Origin: Neurospora tetrasperma FGSC 2508
Lineage: Eukaryota > Ascomycota > Sordariomycetes > Sordariales > Sordariaceae
Reading direction: 5' to 3'
Assembly: GCF_000213175.1 (NCBI RefSeq)
Contig: NW_009799099.1
Coordinates: forward strand, 2,394,123 to 2,458,122
DNA: 64,000 bases
The first letter of the stretch is position 1. Every line of letters starts with the position of its first letter. Of this stretch, positions 24,194 to 34,865 are shown piece by piece. The position numbers and the translations under genes were made by a program. The notes beneath the pieces were generated by a model. The model saw nothing but the letters and a program-made list of their open reading frames with translations, was not told the origin of the DNA and did no database searches.

Positions 24194-24705
24194 GATCGCT
24201 GACTGATAGGATGATCTAGAACGTTGGGCGGTGGCCGACAAAAAAGTTCGAACGTATCGTCGAGTGGTCAACACAGTCCGGCGAAGCTATGCAGTGACCT
24301 GGTCGTGTCGTGGAAGGTGGGCTGTCTGTATTAATGGGAATAGCTCCGCGACTTGGATCTAGGGGAAATCTGGCGGCTTCTCTTTGGGCAGGCAGGCAAG
24401 GACAGCTGAGACAGGTCTGGAGCATGTCCACAACGGCTTGACAAGAGTGCCTCGTTGCCCGTGCCAATCAGTAGCCGCGAACCGATCAGGGGAGCTTTTT
24501 TGGGGAAGCCTTAGAGGATCCACTTTGGTCATCGCGTCCCATTGTGTGTGTCCAGTGCACTTCAGCCTTGCAAACCTTCTTTTGTCTTCGTCGTTGTCGC
24601 GCGCCGTATTGTTGTTGCCATCCAACTTGCGACTTTCTCCGAGGGCAGCCACAGAGATTTCGAATAACCCCGACTTGGAAGGTTTCGCGATCACAATCTA
24701 CCAAA
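24194..24705. promoter_or_regulatory. shared divergent promoter region ERV25/U1-C
   Basis: The 512 bp between two divergent start codons must contain both promoters and 5' leaders. I cannot point to a defined TATA box or factor site. Inferred from gene arrangement only. Confidence 0.5.
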
Positions 24706-25483
24706 ATGCCAAAATGTGAGTACTGCTTGGACCGCTCATCTTCAACTCGATGCTGACGACATCTTGTACAGTCTTCTGCGACTACTGCGATGTGTACCTC
24801 ACGCACGATTCCATGAGCGTCCGCAAGGCGCACAACAGCGGTCGTAACCATCTACGAAACGTTGTTGACTACTACCAACGTATGGCACAACCAGCCCCCA
24901 ATCCACCATTGCCGACTTCACCGCATAACTAATGCGATCTTGTTTTACAGAGATTGGTCACGAAAAGGCCCAATCCGTTATCGATTCGATTACCTCCTCG
25001 TACGCCGCCGAAGGCCAAGCCCACGCCAATCCTATGCTCCCGCAGAACCAACCCGGCGGAGTCCCTCCCGGCCTCGGCTTCCCGCCCCCGGGCGCCGGCG
25101 TTCCCCCCTTCCCGCCTTTCCCTGGCGGCATGCCTCCTCCGTTCCCAGGCATGCCCGGTGGCGCGCCGGTGCCCCCTCCCGGAGCCTTTGGTGCCCCAGG
25201 CGTGCCCGGCGGTATTCCTCCTCCGGGAGCGCCAGGAGCTCGCGGAATGCCTCCAATGCCCCCATTCCCTGGTATGCCTGGCGCTCCTGCTGGTATGCCT
25301 GGCGTACCACCTCCGATGCCCGGTCCTGGTGGTCTGCCATTCCCGCCCCCAGGAGGTCTACCCTTCCCCCCACCCGGAGCAGGAAACTTTCCCTTCCCCC
25401 CTCCCGGTGCGCCAGGTGCGTTTCCCGGTATGCCGCCTTTTGGCGCCCCTGGTCAAGGGCCTCCGGGTGCCGACAAGAGGTGA
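24706..25483 (+). CDS. U1 small nuclear ribonucleoprotein C
   Basis: U1-C (yeast Yhc1), a core U1 snRNP protein that stabilises pairing of U1 snRNA with the 5' splice site. Three exons: 24706-24715, 24772-24879, 24951-25483 (216 residues). The matrin-type zinc finger occupies residues 4-34: [14 protein letters not shown], then [14 protein letters not shown], with ligands C6, C9, H24 and H30. The conserved helix [20 protein letters not shown] follows and is rebuilt only when intron 2 is removed, confirming the splice. From about residue 75 to the end the protein is low-complexity Pro/Gly/Met/Phe (PPGAG, PFPGMPG types), usual for U1-C. The first coding exon is only 10 nt (ATG CCA AAA T). Confidence 0.96.
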
Positions 25484-26273
25484 AGTAGTTTGGTGTACGA
25501 TGAGAGTAGCTTGAGAAAGGGCACGACAACAACATAGCGCCTGGGATAGGCCTCCAAAACGAGCATAATATTCACGGCTTCCAGTTTCGGATTTCATTCA
25601 ATTGGTGTTTACAACTGGGTTTCATTCTCTCGGAACACGATACCAAGATTCTACGGCGGCGCTGAAGGCGTTATTCTTTTTAAAACAAAATCGGGTTAGG
25701 TCAGTTCAGAAGGGAGGAAAATCATAGCGCAGGTCACATAGCCTGGTTGAAGGTCATCCTTGCTCGAATATTTCAGCTATACAGCAACCGGCGAGCCACC
25801 CCGGTTTGCTTCAATCCGACACTAGGACATACGATGAGTGGACCTAAGTCGCTCTGGCCTGTCATTGATACTGGAAAGGAAAGGCCTTTGAAGGCTGCAG
25901 AGCGTGGTAGGTATGCTGCTGTTGCTCCCGATGAAGGCCGCCACAATTCTTTTTTACCCAAGCTGTTCAGTCATGCATTCGTTTGACTGACAATCGGCTG
26001 AGCTAAACTGATGCGCAGGTGTCTGGTAAGGCGACGGAGTGGCATCCGTGCACACAAAACATGATCAAGGGATGATTCCCCGAAGTCTACCAAAGTCTAC
26101 ATGAGAAGCGAACATCATAGAAGTAGCACATTCAGAAATACAACAAGCATCTTGTAACTTGCTTTTCATGATCAATCAGTAAAGGAAGTTCGCCGTCTAT
26201 AATCAACCCTAACCTTTTATCGTCTTCAACATTCCCATTCCCGTCGTTTCAACAACATCTAAATCGGCACTCA
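25484..26273. other. convergent intergenic region U1-C/HD gene
   Basis: The U1-C gene and the HD-domain gene point towards each other here, so only 3' untranslated sequence is expected. I see no supportable gene. A 79-codon frame at 25747-25986 has no domain. Confidence 0.55.
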
Positions 26274-27099
26274 TCACCCCCTCCCCTCTCCAACCCTCCT
26301 AACAAACCCAACCTCCTCCTCCCACCACCCTTGAAAAACCCTCAGTCTCTCCGTCCGTTCCTTCATCAACTCCCTCCCCACGTCCGTCTTTGCCAAGTCC
26401 ACCAACCTCACCAGCTTCTCGTCCACATGCTCCATACTCCCAGCCATGTCCCTCCCCGTCTTGGCCCCGCCGAACGTGAACATGCGTCCCAACCCGACCG
26501 CGCCAACGGCGTCCAGTCGGTCCGCGTCCTGTACCACGGCTAGCTCTGGGTGCTGCTCAATGAGCGAGTTGATGAAACCTGGGTTGGCCGGGTTCTTGGT
26601 CTCGGTGCTGTAGGAGACGTTGAGGCAGATGGTTTGGATCTTGGAGGCGAGGGGGGCTGGGCAGGAAAACGATGTAAGGAGGGTAGCGATGAGAGTGGTG
26701 GGGTCTTCTGACTCTTTCAAGTATCTTGTACCCAATATGTTAGCAAGGTTTTGGGTAAGTATGCGAATTGAGGCTTGAGGGGTGTCCACTGAAAGGTGAG
26801 ATCAAGGTTGGATATAAGGTTCAGATTGGAGCGAGAAGGTATGTGAGGCTGAGAGGAAGGAGAAGAAGAAGACAAGAAGAAACTGACTTCTTGTCGCCGA
26901 CGTCGTGTAAGAGGGCTGCAAGGTGGATGGTGCGAAGATCGAGTGAGTCCTTGTTGGCGGACTTGGCGTAGATGTAATGCGATAGCCCGACGACACGCTC
27001 GATGTGGCTCCAGTCGTGAGACGCGTCGTAATTGCTCATGTAGTTTTTTACATAGGCCGTGACGGCTTGGACTAGAGGATCATCTTTGAAGGTGTCCAT
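26274..27099 (-). CDS. HD-domain metal-dependent phosphohydrolase
   Basis: HD-superfamily hydrolase; members cleave phosphoester bonds in nucleotides or related small molecules, but the substrate cannot be told from sequence. Two exons on the minus strand: 27099-26888 and 26724-26274 (220 residues). Metal-binding motifs are visible: HDWSHIERV at about residues 28-36, LAALLHDVGDKK at about 60-71, and QDADRLDAVGAVGLGR in the C-terminal half. The 163-nt intron has a GTCAGT donor; removing it joins GDKK to YLKESEDP. The layout matches the small bacterial and fungal YedJ-like HD proteins. The ATG chosen opens MDTFKDDPLVQAVTAYVKNY, the usual N-terminal helix. Divergent from the alpha/beta hydrolase gene. 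Confidence 0.87.
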
Positions 27100-28218
27100 G
27101 TTGTACGGTGAAACTCGCGAGTGATCGGGTATGTCCGAGAATCAAAGAGTTGGATTGGATGAAGTCTACCACTACGGAGTTGAACAACTTAAATTTTGAA
27201 AACATTTTATAGCCACATTGATGCTTAGGAAGCTGTTTAGGGTAAATTACAATCAGTACAGTAAACTTTCAACGAACAACAAAGAGGAACTACATTCTGA
27301 AGTCCATGGCTGCCTGCGGTTGCCTAGATTCCTTTCTGTGATTGGTTGGGAAAAGCAACGCTGTTACCGGAACACGGAGCGGTTACATTCGGCCGGAGTA
27401 CCGAAGCCTACCCCGAATTAAAGCGGGGCCAATGCCGGGTGGGTCTCGCTTCGTTCAGGTTTGGGCCGGTCCGCATCGCCGGTACCATCGGTATCGGGCG
27501 ACATAGAACATCTCACAAATAGTCAATAAAGCATGTTTCATTCTTCTCCAAGCTGCTCATTCACTAGTAGAAAGAGCTTCTACCGACCAGCAAATGAACA
27601 ATGAGAGGCCTATGTTGCTATCATCCTGCAAGATGCATGTACGGCTAAACACCATCGAGAAACCGTACTGGTATCAAGAAAATAACAGGATGCTTATAGA
27701 GGAGATAGTTCATGTTGGAAACTCGATATAAACTAGCATTTATGAATATTAGTGCTGGATACTATGGCCAGGTGGATTAGATCGAAATGGAATTCCCAAG
27801 GGTTCTCCGACCCCGCCTGTAGAGCTCCTCTCCCGTGGGCCGTACCGGTGCCGTTCGGGTGGGGTACCTCCCAACCGCACCTCCTCCGCTAATAACAACG
27901 TCCGGTACATCGGTGCAACGCCACCGAGTGTCAAAGTGATCTTTGTGTTGTTTCAAGTAATTGAGTTCCAGCTTTCATCAGTTGATCTCATCTTCATAAT
28001 TTCTCATCTATCCATTGTTTTGAAATTCCATTCAAAGCCTTCCATCATCTCTCCTCGGCCACTTTTAGCTCCATCCGTCCGTATCTCCCAGGCCGTGAAA
28101 CTCCTCCTTACCTGTCACCAACGCCCAACATCTACCCTTGATCCGAACACACCAAACTCTTACACCTCAAACCCTTACCAGCAGAGGAACAACGTCGACA
28201 ATAGCAACCACCGCAACA
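27100..28218. other. divergent intergenic region HD gene/alpha-beta hydrolase
   Basis: 1.1 kb between divergent start codons, expected to hold both promoters. GC-rich patches with KpnI-like GGTACC strings occur near 27480 and 27865, but I find no clear inverted repeat pairing or RNA gene. No protein gene is supportable. Confidence 0.5.
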
Positions 28219-29454
28219 ATGTCTCAGACCGCCGCCAACTCCGGCGGCATCTCCAGCGATGGCCTGCCTCCCGTCTCTCCTATCTCCCTCAAAACCATCC
28301 CCATGGCCGGTCTCCTCGTCGACGTCTACGGCCTCGACGAGCTCCCCGCCAGCGTATCTCGCGTCTCCTGTCTGTGGCTGCACCACCAGCGGACGCGGAA
28401 CAAGGACCACATGCGGGAGATCGCGGCTCGGTGTGTCGGTGCTTGGAACGAATCTAGTGAAAGTGAGAAGAAGGATAGGGGGTTGATCGCCTTGGCATAC
28501 GACCAGCGCAACCACGGGACGAGATTGGTGCATGATCCGGCGAACGGAGCGTGGAGGGAGGGAAACAAGACGCATGCGCAGGATATGTTGGGGGGTATTG
28601 TGGGGATGGTGGGAGATCAGACGGTTTTGTTGTGAGTCTGTCGATGTGACCGGGTGTGCAAGTTGGAACTGTGACTGATGAAATTTTTTATTTTCACTAG
28701 GGATGTCGTGGAGTCGTACCTCTTCCATGATAGCGCAGAGGAAGGACAGCAGAGGAAGGTGATTGACCACCACCTTGCTTTGGGCATCTCCCTCGGAGGA
28801 CACAGCGTGTGGCAACTCATGTTTGCGGACCCAAGAGTGCGCGCTGGTGTGGCGGTTATTGGATGTCCTGATTTTATGAGTAAGTCTGTTCTTGTTCTTC
28901 TCCGTTCTGGAAATACCATAGCAACTAACCACCTGATAGACCTCATCACCGACCGTGCCCGTCTCTCCAAGCTATCAACTTACTCTGCCGACACCGGCGC
29001 CGCCACCTTTCTGGGGAGCAAAGACTTCCCTCCTTCCTTGGTTACGGCCGCTTGCAAGACGGACCCGAAGGGAATCCTGTTTGGCACCGCTCCCATTCCC
29101 TCGTTCACGTCGTCATCGGGTTCTCCCTCACCCAGCACAACAGACGAGGATGAACGGCAAAGACGGCAAATCCTTCTTGAACGTCTGCAAGGAAAGCAGT
29201 TTCTTCTTTGCAACGGCGCAGAAGACAAACTCGTGCCCCCTCGGTGCGGTGAGGCGTTCACAAGGTGGTTCAAGGAGGCCGCAGATAAGTATAAGGAGGC
29301 GAGGATCTCGGTGGATGAGAGGACTTATGCGGGAGTTGGGCACACCTTCAGCGTAGGCATGGTCAAGGATGCGGTTGAATGGGTGATGGAGGTGGTTAAG
29401 AACGCTGATGCGGATATAGTCGCTCAAGCGAGGAATGGAAGGTCGAAGATGTGA
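28219..29454 (+). CDS. alpha/beta hydrolase family protein
   Basis: Cytosolic-looking alpha/beta hydrolase of unknown substrate. Three exons: 28219-28631, 28701-28879, 28940-29454 (368 residues). The nucleophile elbow is GISLGG (GxSxG, Ser at about residue 168) in HHLALGISLGGHSVWQLMFA. Upstream, LIALAYDQRNHGTRL fits the strand and oxyanion region. Near the end, LCNGAEDKLVPPRCGEAF gives the likely catalytic Asp and YAGVGHTFSVGMV the catalytic His. All three members of a catalytic triad are therefore present in the usual order. No signal peptide is seen. Both introns rebuild continuous helices when removed (VLLDVVESYLF; CPDFMNLITDRA). The family is widespread in fungi; esterase or peptidase activity cannot be chosen from sequence. 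Confidence 0.87.
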
Positions 29455-29874
29455 AGTCACTGATTAGGAGAGTGGACATCACCTGTCGAGACCAAGAGAA
29501 TGGCTGCGCTGCCAGATCAGCCAACCTGCCTTCTCACTGGACTCACAATGTGGTAAGGCAGCGATGGCCATGTAGAAAATGTGTGCACTGGGTGTAGAAA
29601 GAGGCCGTCGTGACAATGGACAGCAAGGTGGAGGTCAAGACCACAGAGGAAGGAGGGCATTCCCAGAGGATGAGCCCAGGGCTGATAGGGAGCCCGGTTG
29701 GCACGGCAGAACTTGTATATAAACCTCGGGCCTCAGGCCCTTGAAGTGGTATTTTCCTCTCCTCATCAGAATCAACAATCCTACCAGATCTTTGAGTTAC
29801 CCATTTGCCTTACAGATTAGCTGTAGAATTACCATTCCACAGAGTTGTAGACTACAGAATCATGATGCCATCTC
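29455..29874. other. convergent intergenic region alpha-beta hydrolase/DUF218 gene
   Basis: 3' flanks of two converging genes. A TATATAAA string at about 29716 on the plus strand is not followed by a plus-strand gene, so it is not called a promoter. Confidence 0.5.
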
Positions 29875-30784
29875 TCACCTCGCCCAAGGCCTTGGCTTAT
29901 CCCCATCAACCAGCACTTCGCTCCCATCTTGCAGAATCCTCGTCTCAACTCCGCTACTCCTCCGTTCCTCCTCACTGAAAAACAACCGCTGATCCACCCC
30001 CCAACAGTTCCTCGCCCTCCTCTTCCCAGCCAACTCCTCCCCCACCCCATGCGGATCCTCAGCCCACTGTCCCAAAGCCAACTGCACCCCTTGCATAGCT
30101 TCCTTCTTCTCGTTCGACTCCTTATCCCTTTCAACAACTCCATCTCCACCAACCCCAGGCGGATTAATACCCACAAACCTCACCCTCTCCTCCAACTCCA
30201 ACGAGGAGGAGTCCAAACCGAAAATGGCAGCGCAGTGCCCGTCCACCAGCCGGTTCCGCTTGAAGGCGTGGCTGACGATGGTGATGCGCTCCGGCCAGGC
30301 GTGCTGAGGGTGCTGAGGGTGGACGACGCGCCAGTAGTGGATGAGGGAGAAGAGGATGTTGTAGTAGGAGTCCAGGGCGCGTTCTTCCAAGAAGATACGG
30401 TTCGAAAAGGGGGCAGCGGAAGGGCCGAAAGAAGGCGAAAGGTCGAAGAAGGAGTTGGCGAGGGCTAGGTTGTAGTAACTTTGGGCTTCGGAAAGGCGCG
30501 TTTCGGGGCGGGTTGGGCCGCTTTTATTCGTGTGGGAGTTAGCTAGTCATGTGCAGACGGAGGTCGAAAGCCAGTAGGGGGACGAACCCAGAGAACATCA
30601 ACACTGCGCGGTCATCTTTTGCGAGTTCTTCAAGGCCTGCTTTGATGTGGGCGATAAACGTGGGCGTTTCGCCCTTTTTGTAGGGCTCAATGAGCCATTC
30701 GGATTCGTCCCAGCCGTTTTCTGGGCCGCCGAGCCAGATGGCGTGGCCGCAGACGATGATGAGGTGGTTTGGTGGTGATAACAT
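29875..30784 (-). CDS. DUF218-domain protein
   Basis: Protein of the DUF218 (YdcF/SanA-like) type, with a Rossmann-like fold and no firmly known function in fungi. Two exons on the minus strand: 30784-30588 and 30520-29875 (280 residues). The start LIIVCGHAIWLGG is the typical first strand and loop. VLMFSGG at about residues 61-67 is the second strand, rebuilt by removal of a 67-nt intron and followed by PTRPETRLSEAQSYYNLA. The segment RIFLEERALDSYYNILFSLI is the conserved acidic helix (DUF218 proteins have an E-x-x-A/S-x-x-T/S-x-E-N-like helix here). ITIVSHAFKRNRL is the next strand and loop. The intron acceptor is the second AG (AAAAG/CGG), since the first would give an immediate stop. No signal peptide is apparent. 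Confidence 0.83.
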
Positions 30785-31040
30785 GGTGATGGTGAGGGTG
30801 AATGTGAGATTAAGGAAGAGATGGATCTACTGGCGAGATTGACCGCCTTTTTCCGATATATGACTGATCATGTGATTCTTTTTGGCTTGGGGCAGACGCA
30901 GTAGACATTGGCAAGGTGATGAAGAAATGGGTGTGAAAACATTAGTTGATTTATTCAGGGGGTTGTAAAATACCCCTTTTCAATCAAAACAAACACCAGC
31001 CCGGAAATTTTGATATCCAGTTTTCTCAGCTGACCACACC

Positions 31041-32279
31041 TCACGCCTTTTGGTCAGATTCCGCCTCACGCATGAGACGCAGGACACTGGAGACCAGGTA
31101 CAAACTTCCAGCAATAACAATCGGCTCATCTCCCGCAGCCTTGGATGCCCATTCCAGGGCAGCTCGTACATCATCTCCCGAGTTGTGCGTAGTTTGAGTA
31201 TCAACGCCATAACGGATCGCCTGGTGGACCAAGTTGGCCGGGTCCTCCGCTTTAACCCACGGCATTCCATCCACTGGCCCAAACTGCACAGCCGTGACCT
31301 GATCACCCGGCTGTATGATATGGGACATAATACTGTCCACATCTTTGCCCCTGGAAGCGGCCAGCACCCAAGTAATTGATCGACTCCGCGAGCGGTAGTG
31401 CTTGTTGACATACTCAGCTAAAACTTCGGCCGACTGGCTATTGTGGGCTCCGTCCAGCAGAGCCGCTTGATGCTGCCCGGTGATGGGAAAGAGATCAATT
31501 TTTTGCAGACGACCGGGCCATTGCAGCTGCTTAACGATGGGAAGGAGACGACTCATCGAGTGGTCAACATCCGGACACGCTAAGCGAAAGGCCAACAACG
31601 CGCACGCCAGATTCTGAACTTGATGCGGCTCATAGCCTTCTTCGGTGAGAACCTGCACCAGGGCGGAATCTGATGAGGGATAGTGCAGCTCTACGCCGCC
31701 AACCTCTTTCGCATGGTCTTGAATCACTTTCAGGACCGAAGACTCGTTGCTGTCATCGACGACACAGGGAACGCCGGAGCGGATGATGCCTGCTTTTTGC
31801 AGTGCGATCTCCTCAACCGTATTTCCTAGGAAAGACTGGTGATCAAGACCAATTTTTGCGATGACGGTAACGGACTTGTGCTTCATGATGTTGGTAGCGT
31901 CCAGCTTCCCGCCGAGACCAACCTCGATTACGCCATACTCAACTTTCAGACGGTGAAAGATCTCAAAGGCGGTCGCAGCAAGGAGCTCAAACTCGGTGGC
32001 CCCGATCTTCTCGTCCTGATCCCGTTGCTTGACCAAGCCCTCGACTTGACGGAATATCGTCTCGGAGACGGGCTTCTCATTGATAGTGATGCAGTCCCAG
32101 CGGTCGATGAGATGGGGTGAGGTGAACCTCGCACTCGAGACACCGCTGGCACTGAGCATAGCCGAGAGATAGGCGCATATTGAGCCCTTGCCGTTGGTGC
32201 CGGCAACGTGGATGGCCTTCCAGGTCTGCGGCGTGTGTTGAAGAAGACGCCCGATGCGGGCCAGTCCGAGATCAATCAT
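31041..32279 (-). CDS. FOL3: dihydrofolate synthase (folylpolyglutamate synthase family)
   Basis: Mur-ligase-type enzyme that adds glutamate to dihydropteroate to make dihydrofolate, an essential step of folate synthesis. One exon, 412 residues. Conserved blocks are the ATP P-loop HVAGTNGKGSICAYLSAML at about residues 23-41; the FTSPHLIDRWDCITIN substrate loop; GATEFELLAATAFEIF; YGVIEVGLGGKLDATN; and the middle GLDHQSFLGNTVEEIALQKAG with IIRSGVP. The C-terminal domain contains QLQWPGRLQ and LLDGAHNSQSAE. The compact N-terminus without a targeting peptide, and length near 410, fit Fol3 better than the longer Met7-type folylpolyglutamate synthase. Divergent from the unknown gene at 33151. Confidence 0.92.
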   Translation of the reverse strand: MIDLGLARIGRLLQHTPQTWKAIHVAGTNGKGSICAYLSAMLSASGVSSARFTSPHLIDRWDCITINEKPVSETIFRQVEGLVKQRDQDEKIGATEFELLAATAFEIFHRLKVEYGVIEVGLGGKLDATNIMKHKSVTVIAKIGLDHQSFLGNTVEEIALQKAGIIRSGVPCVVDDSNESSVLKVIQDHAKEVGGVELHYPSSDSALVQVLTEEGYEPHQVQNLACALLAFRLACPDVDHSMSRLLPIVKQLQWPGRLQKIDLFPITGQHQAALLDGAHNSQSAEVLAEYVNKHYRSRSRSITWVLAASRGKDVDSIMSHIIQPGDQVTAVQFGPVDGMPWVKAEDPANLVHQAIRYGVDTQTTHNSGDDVRAALEWASKAAGDEPIVIAGSLYLVSSVLRLMREAESDQKA

Positions 32280-33150
32280 GGCGATGGTGGACTGGTGATT
32301 AACTCACTCACATGCACAAACAATGTAGAAAAACACACAGAGTGACTGTGAAGGTGATTGGTGGCGATGCGGATCGATCTCAGTCCTGGGGTCCTTGGCC
32401 AAGTCCCGTCATCATTCTCTTCGAAGAAGCAGAGCTCAATTGAATGCAGTGAGCAGCCAGAAGGGAAGCTGTGGATACTGCAGTGGCTCATCAGCGGCGG
32501 ATGCTTATGGCGGGGCGTAGAAAGTCGATCTGCGTGGGCAGGAAGCGAGGCAAGGAGGACCCCTGATTCACATATCCTAGCTGAATGGGAAAGGAAGTCG
32601 CAGTTTTCTCTATGATGCATAATTCGAAGACGAAATCTCCCTACTTAAACGGTCTAAGCGCATGGACTCTTGTAAGCGCATAGTTTTCTTGCTGACATGC
32701 AGTCAGACCGAAATGTCTCAGCGCACTAAGCCCTATCGCCCTGGGGCCATGGGGCTCCAATGGGGCATGTTGCAACCTGGAGAAGATCCCCGGGCCGCCC
32801 AGCCGCTTCATCTCTCCGTCCTGTCAAAACCGCAATCCCCTGAAGCCTGCAATCCCGTCCTCTCCCCTTTCGTTCGCGCGTTGAGGTTCCGATCAAACCA
32901 AACCACCTGGCAGACTGAATCATCCGCCGCCACCGCTATCCGCAAACCCCACGACCGCCAACTCGGGCAAGGATTCCACAACAGAGGCTGGGGCGCATTC
33001 TTTATCGCAACATCAAGCTTCCTTGACCATTGACGAGCCCCCGCCATCACCAACCGTCACGCTCGTTAATATCTTCCCTTGCTCCCAGCGTCGCTCTATC
33101 GCTAAACCCCAAGCGGACCGTCTGTCGCGACATCGCGACTCAAGTTAACA
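32280..33150. other. divergent intergenic region FOL3/unknown gene
   Basis: 870 bp that should hold both promoters and leaders. The open frames of up to about 120 codons overlap on opposite strands and have no recognisable domain. Confidence 0.5.
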
Positions 33151-34714
33151 CCATGGGTCTCCGGTAAGAACACCGCGTCAGGGCGTTTCGCGTCTGCGCT
33201 TATCCCCCCCTTTGCCATATGTATCCACCGCGATTTCGTCACTTTCATCTGTCGCACATGCTCGATATGGTGCTTTCCATCAAACCGATGATGCGCCTCA
33301 TCAGGGCAACCGATCCAGTCGCATTCCCCTATTCCACTCTGTAGGCTTGCGCTGACCTGCCCCGTCCTCCCAATCAGATTGTACCAAGCGCCTGTCGAGT
33401 CCGACATCCAATCGAAGTCGGCGGCGGACAAGAACTCTGCCGAAGCTCGATCCTCCATTAGACGCAGCCGCCTTCAAAATTCCGAACGAGTGCAGCAACG
33501 CCGACGTCGCCTCGCTATCACCGCTGCTATCAACAGTGGCAATGCCGCTGCTGCTGCTGGTAACAACCATGACAACCTCAGACGCCGATCCCCTCCAGCC
33601 GAACGATCAAGCGGTTCCAACAGCGATAGCAACAGCAACAATGCGCCAAATAATGCGGAATCTAGTCGCGACACCACGCGTGACGGGGCTAGTCGTATAG
33701 GTGGTATGCTCGATGACCAGGTCATTGCCTTGTTTGGCAGGCGGTTGGCTCACCTGCATTCACTGTCCCAGTACCCAGGAGCCCTTACTGACGATGAGGA
33801 TCCCGAACCCAACCCTTTCCTCGCGCATATGACCGCGGAACCACCTTTTGCACACATGGCCGTTGAACCTGGCTTTCTATCTCGTAGAGTGCCACCACCG
33901 CCACCACCGCCCGTAGAACCTCGTACATCGTCTCAGATGAATCGTGGCCCACCTACCCCGGTATGCGCTCACCCTTTCTTTCCTACACACCGTCTGAGCC
34001 AACCGAATAGCACCAACTAACAATTAGTAGATCCGAGAACGCGCAGCTTTGCGCCGCATCAGGGATCGGACCGCGGACCGGGCCTCGTCTCTCTATGGCA
34101 CATGGGGGAACCCTTACCCTAGGCCTGACGCAATTTCTGGTCGCCGCCGAGGTGAACAGGCACCGTCTGTTGACGCGCCGCAAGTGGATGGTTTGGGAGA
34201 TCGCAACCGGAGTTTCAGTCCCGAGGATCTCAGTCCCGAGGGCGACCATGTCTGGGACATTTTCACGACCACCCTGACGCCAGACCCGCTAACGCCCAGC
34301 TCTGGCTCTTCGTTTGCTTCCGTTTCGGCATCTGCGGTTGCCTCGCAGAATGCGGCGGCACCCTCTGTCGGGACTTCTGTCACCGTCCCGGATGCGCCCG
34401 TAGAAGTTGCAGAAGCGGAACCTCCGTGTGAGTCGGGAGGTGAAAATTCCGACACGGAAGGTGATGAGGAGGACGAGCTGGACGTGAACCCGCTTACTCG
34501 TTTTCCTCTAGCTCCTAGCTTGAACAGCATTCGAAGGTCGTATGCGGATGTTACCCGCAATGACAGCAGTGATGATTCTCTGGAGATCTTGGGCGGTATG
34601 GGAGGCCTGCAGCGCATCGTGCGCAATCTTGCTACGCGCGAGGATGTCCCCGATGAGTGGTGGGCTGAGGCTGGGCTCAGCCGGATGCTTTCACGGGGTG
34701 CATCTGGAAACTGA
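33151..34714 (+). CDS. unknown acidic, Ser-rich protein
   Basis: Protein of unknown function, 425 residues. Three exons: 33151-33161 (only 11 nt, ATG GGT CTC CG), 33378-33960, 34031-34714. The tiny first exon is chosen because a good GTAAGA donor and AATCAG acceptor give MGLRLYQAPVESDIQSKSA in frame. The next in-frame start codon in exon 2 is a TTG. Visible parts: a basic Arg-rich segment (RRSRLQNSERVQQRRRRLAI); Ala/Asn/Ser-rich low complexity; a poly-Pro run (VPPPPPPPVEP); a basic helix (IRERAALRRIRDRTADRA); a conserved-looking block, FSPEDLSPEGDHVWDIFTTT followed by LTPDPLTPSSGSSFASVSAS; an acidic stretch (SDTEGDEEDELD); and a helical C-terminus with DEWWAEAGLSRML. I believe the SPE-D-W-TTLTPD-SSF block recurs in fungal hypothetical proteins, but this is from memory. 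Probably intrinsically disordered and nuclear. Confidence 0.8.
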
Positions 34715-34824
34715 GCACAATCATTGCAGTGTCTGTGTGCGTGTTTCGAACTCATGGCATTTGCTCTCAGGAGCAAAATTGCTCGTGCAGTTAGTGATGC
34801 ACACTTGAATCCCCGGGTTTTCTC

Positions 34825-34829
<5 letters not shown>

Positions 34830-34865
<36 letters not shown>
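34830..34865. repeat. 36-bp poly-T tract
   Basis: Uninterrupted run of 36 thymines about 115 bp after the stop of the unknown Ser-rich gene, so within or just past its 3' UTR. Unstable and prone to length error. Confidence 0.9.

Noticed and set aside
27400-27940. GC-rich patches with repeated GGTACC/CCGGTAC strings between divergent genes
   Set aside because: I looked for a 5S or tRNA gene or paired inverted repeats, as these are dispersed in Sordariales, but found no internal promoter boxes or consistent pairing.
29714-29724. TATATAAA string followed by a leader-like stretch on the plus strand
   Set aside because: No plus-strand gene follows; the next gene (DUF218) is on the minus strand, so an antisense promoter would be pure speculation.
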